Assembly: GCA_002344825.1 (NCBI GenBank)
Contig: DDUN01000035.1
Coordinates: 1 to 15,349 of the forward strand
Length of the DNA stretch: 15,349 bases
Direction: 5' to 3'
From: Candidatus Multiplicimicrobium inquinatum
GTDB lineage: Bacteria; Omnitrophota; Omnitrophia; Omnitrophales; Aquincolibacteriaceae
Shown: positions 14,963-15,349 of the stretch, piece after piece
How positions within the stretch are numbered: position 1 is the first letter of the stretch
How the letters are laid out: the number at the start of each line of letters is the position of its first letter
The notes under the pieces: model-generated
The model's database searches: none
The model's input: the letters and a program-made list of their open reading frames with translations, nothing else
Told to the model about the DNA's origin: nothing
Made by a program: the position numbers and the translations under genes

Positions 14963-15349
14963 AATTTTCTGTCTTACCTGATAGTATTCTAAAAACTCCG
15001 GATGAAAAGTGACAGAGATTTTACTGCCGTCCAAATCACCCGCATCAATCAAAAAAAGTTTAGCGGACGCGACCTTGGTTTCGCCCGCAAGAATATGCGC
15101 TTCAATCCAGGAACCTTGCTCGCCGACACCCTCACGCGCAAAAGCTTCGACAGTCAACGGTACCATTTCCAAAAGTGCCAGGTTGTTTTCTAACCCGGCA
15201 CTTTTGGAAATGGTACCGAATTCAGCCGACTCCACTTTGGCGAAAACAACATTTCCCGCAAAATCATGCTGAGACCCGATTACCAAACCACCTGTTTGCG
15301 CCATCATCTCCAGCATCAAAAATTCAGGGGCATAATCCGACACCCAATT
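14936..15349 (-). CDS. Hotdog-fold 3-hydroxyacyl-ACP dehydratase (FabZ/ApeP-like), N-terminus beyond the window
   Basis: The frame is open to the right edge; 137 residues are visible and an internal GTG at 15343 is not the true start. APEFLMLEMMAQTGG matches the FabZ helix PG-x-L-x-x-E-x-x-AQ; Glu14 of the visible part is the expected catalytic acid, while the catalytic His should lie about 14 residues earlier, just off the window. The second half (WIEAHILAGETKVASAKLFL) fits the last hotdog strands. It would remove water from 3-hydroxyacyl-ACP to give a trans double bond, working with the KS pair downstream. The loop between strands is about 10 residues longer than in FabZ and is encoded by a perfect inverted repeat (15158-15218). 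The stop lies in a heptamer repeat, one base before the next GTG. Dehydratase is most likely; a thioesterase of the same fold cannot be excluded without the N-terminus. Confidence 0.75.
   Translation of the reverse strand, partial: NWVSDYAPEFLMLEMMAQTGGLVIGSQHDFAGNVVFAKVESAEFGTISKSAGLENNLALLEMVPLTVEAFAREGVGEQGSWIEAHILAGETKVASAKLFLIDAGDLDGSKISVTFHPEFLEYYQVRQKIDRRPKTED
15158..15218. repeat. Perfect 22-bp inverted repeat inside the dehydratase gene
   Basis: The 22-nt arm at 15158-15179 (starting CGGTACC, ending GTGCC) is the exact reverse complement of 15197-15218 (starting GGCAC, ending GGTACCG). The loop is 17 nt, and GGTT (15181-15184) can also pair with AACC (15192-15195) after one A/C mismatch, leaving seven unpaired bases. 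It lies wholly in coding sequence and keeps the frame open. Confidence 0.9.

Noticed and set aside
14935..14964. Chain-length-factor start at the TTG at 14964
   Set aside because: The extra ten residues come only from the heptamer repeat and precede the normal KS N-terminus; the GTG at 14934 fits family length and sits one base after the upstream stop.
15158..15218. Intrinsic terminator formed by the inverted repeat in the dehydratase gene
   Set aside because: It lies in the middle of an open coding frame and no T-run follows the stem on either strand.

Overview
The window comes from a Gram-negative bacterium with moderate GC content. The evidence for two membranes is a two-partner secretion pair, which needs an outer membrane, and a 12-helix RND/MMPL exporter. 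Several low-stringency starts (TTG, GTG, possibly leaderless) and the gene mix would fit an uncultured PVC-type lineage such as Omnitrophota. That placement is an impression from memory and is not shown by the sequence.

Layout, left to right. (1) Positions 1-5010, minus strand: the N-terminal 1670 codons of a giant filamentous adhesin (TpsA, LktA/FHA-like) with a signal peptide and about 20 repeat units; its end lies beyond the left edge. (2) 5199-6920, minus: its outer-membrane transporter TpsB (POTRA domains plus Omp85-type barrel), transcribed first from a visible sigma70-like promoter. (3) 6936-7349: an AT-rich gap with short palindromes, ending in a long structured palindromic element that touches the next stop codon. 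(4) 7350-9656, minus: an MMPL/RND exporter. (5) 9772-10941, plus: a family 2 glycosyltransferase, divergent from the exporter. Each of these two genes has a good promoter placed so that transcription should start at or within a base or two of the ATG. (6) 10942-11286: a convergent gap with hairpins and a second copy of the palindromic element, again touching a stop codon. (7) 11287-15349, minus: an operon-like series read from the right edge: hotdog dehydratase (partial), a ketosynthase-like protein without the nucleophilic Cys (chain-length-factor type), a complete C-H-H ketosynthase, and a thioester-reductase-like SDR.

Working model (inference): the ketosynthase/chain-length-factor pair and the dehydratase build an acyl or polyene chain on an ACP. 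The SDR reductase releases or modifies it, the CrtQ/HpnB-like glycosyltransferase adds a sugar, and the MMPL protein exports the product to the envelope. The parts recall aryl polyene clusters (KS, CLF, DH, MMPL) and heterocyst-glycolipid pathways (thioester reductase, glycosyltransferase, exporter). The combination matches neither one, and the remaining genes of the pathway (ACP, ketoreductase, starter activation) would be expected past the right edge.

The non-coding signals most worth attention are the two palindromic elements with compensatory base changes, a perfect 22-bp inverted repeat inside the dehydratase gene, and a heptanucleotide tandem repeat at the dehydratase/chain-length-factor junction.
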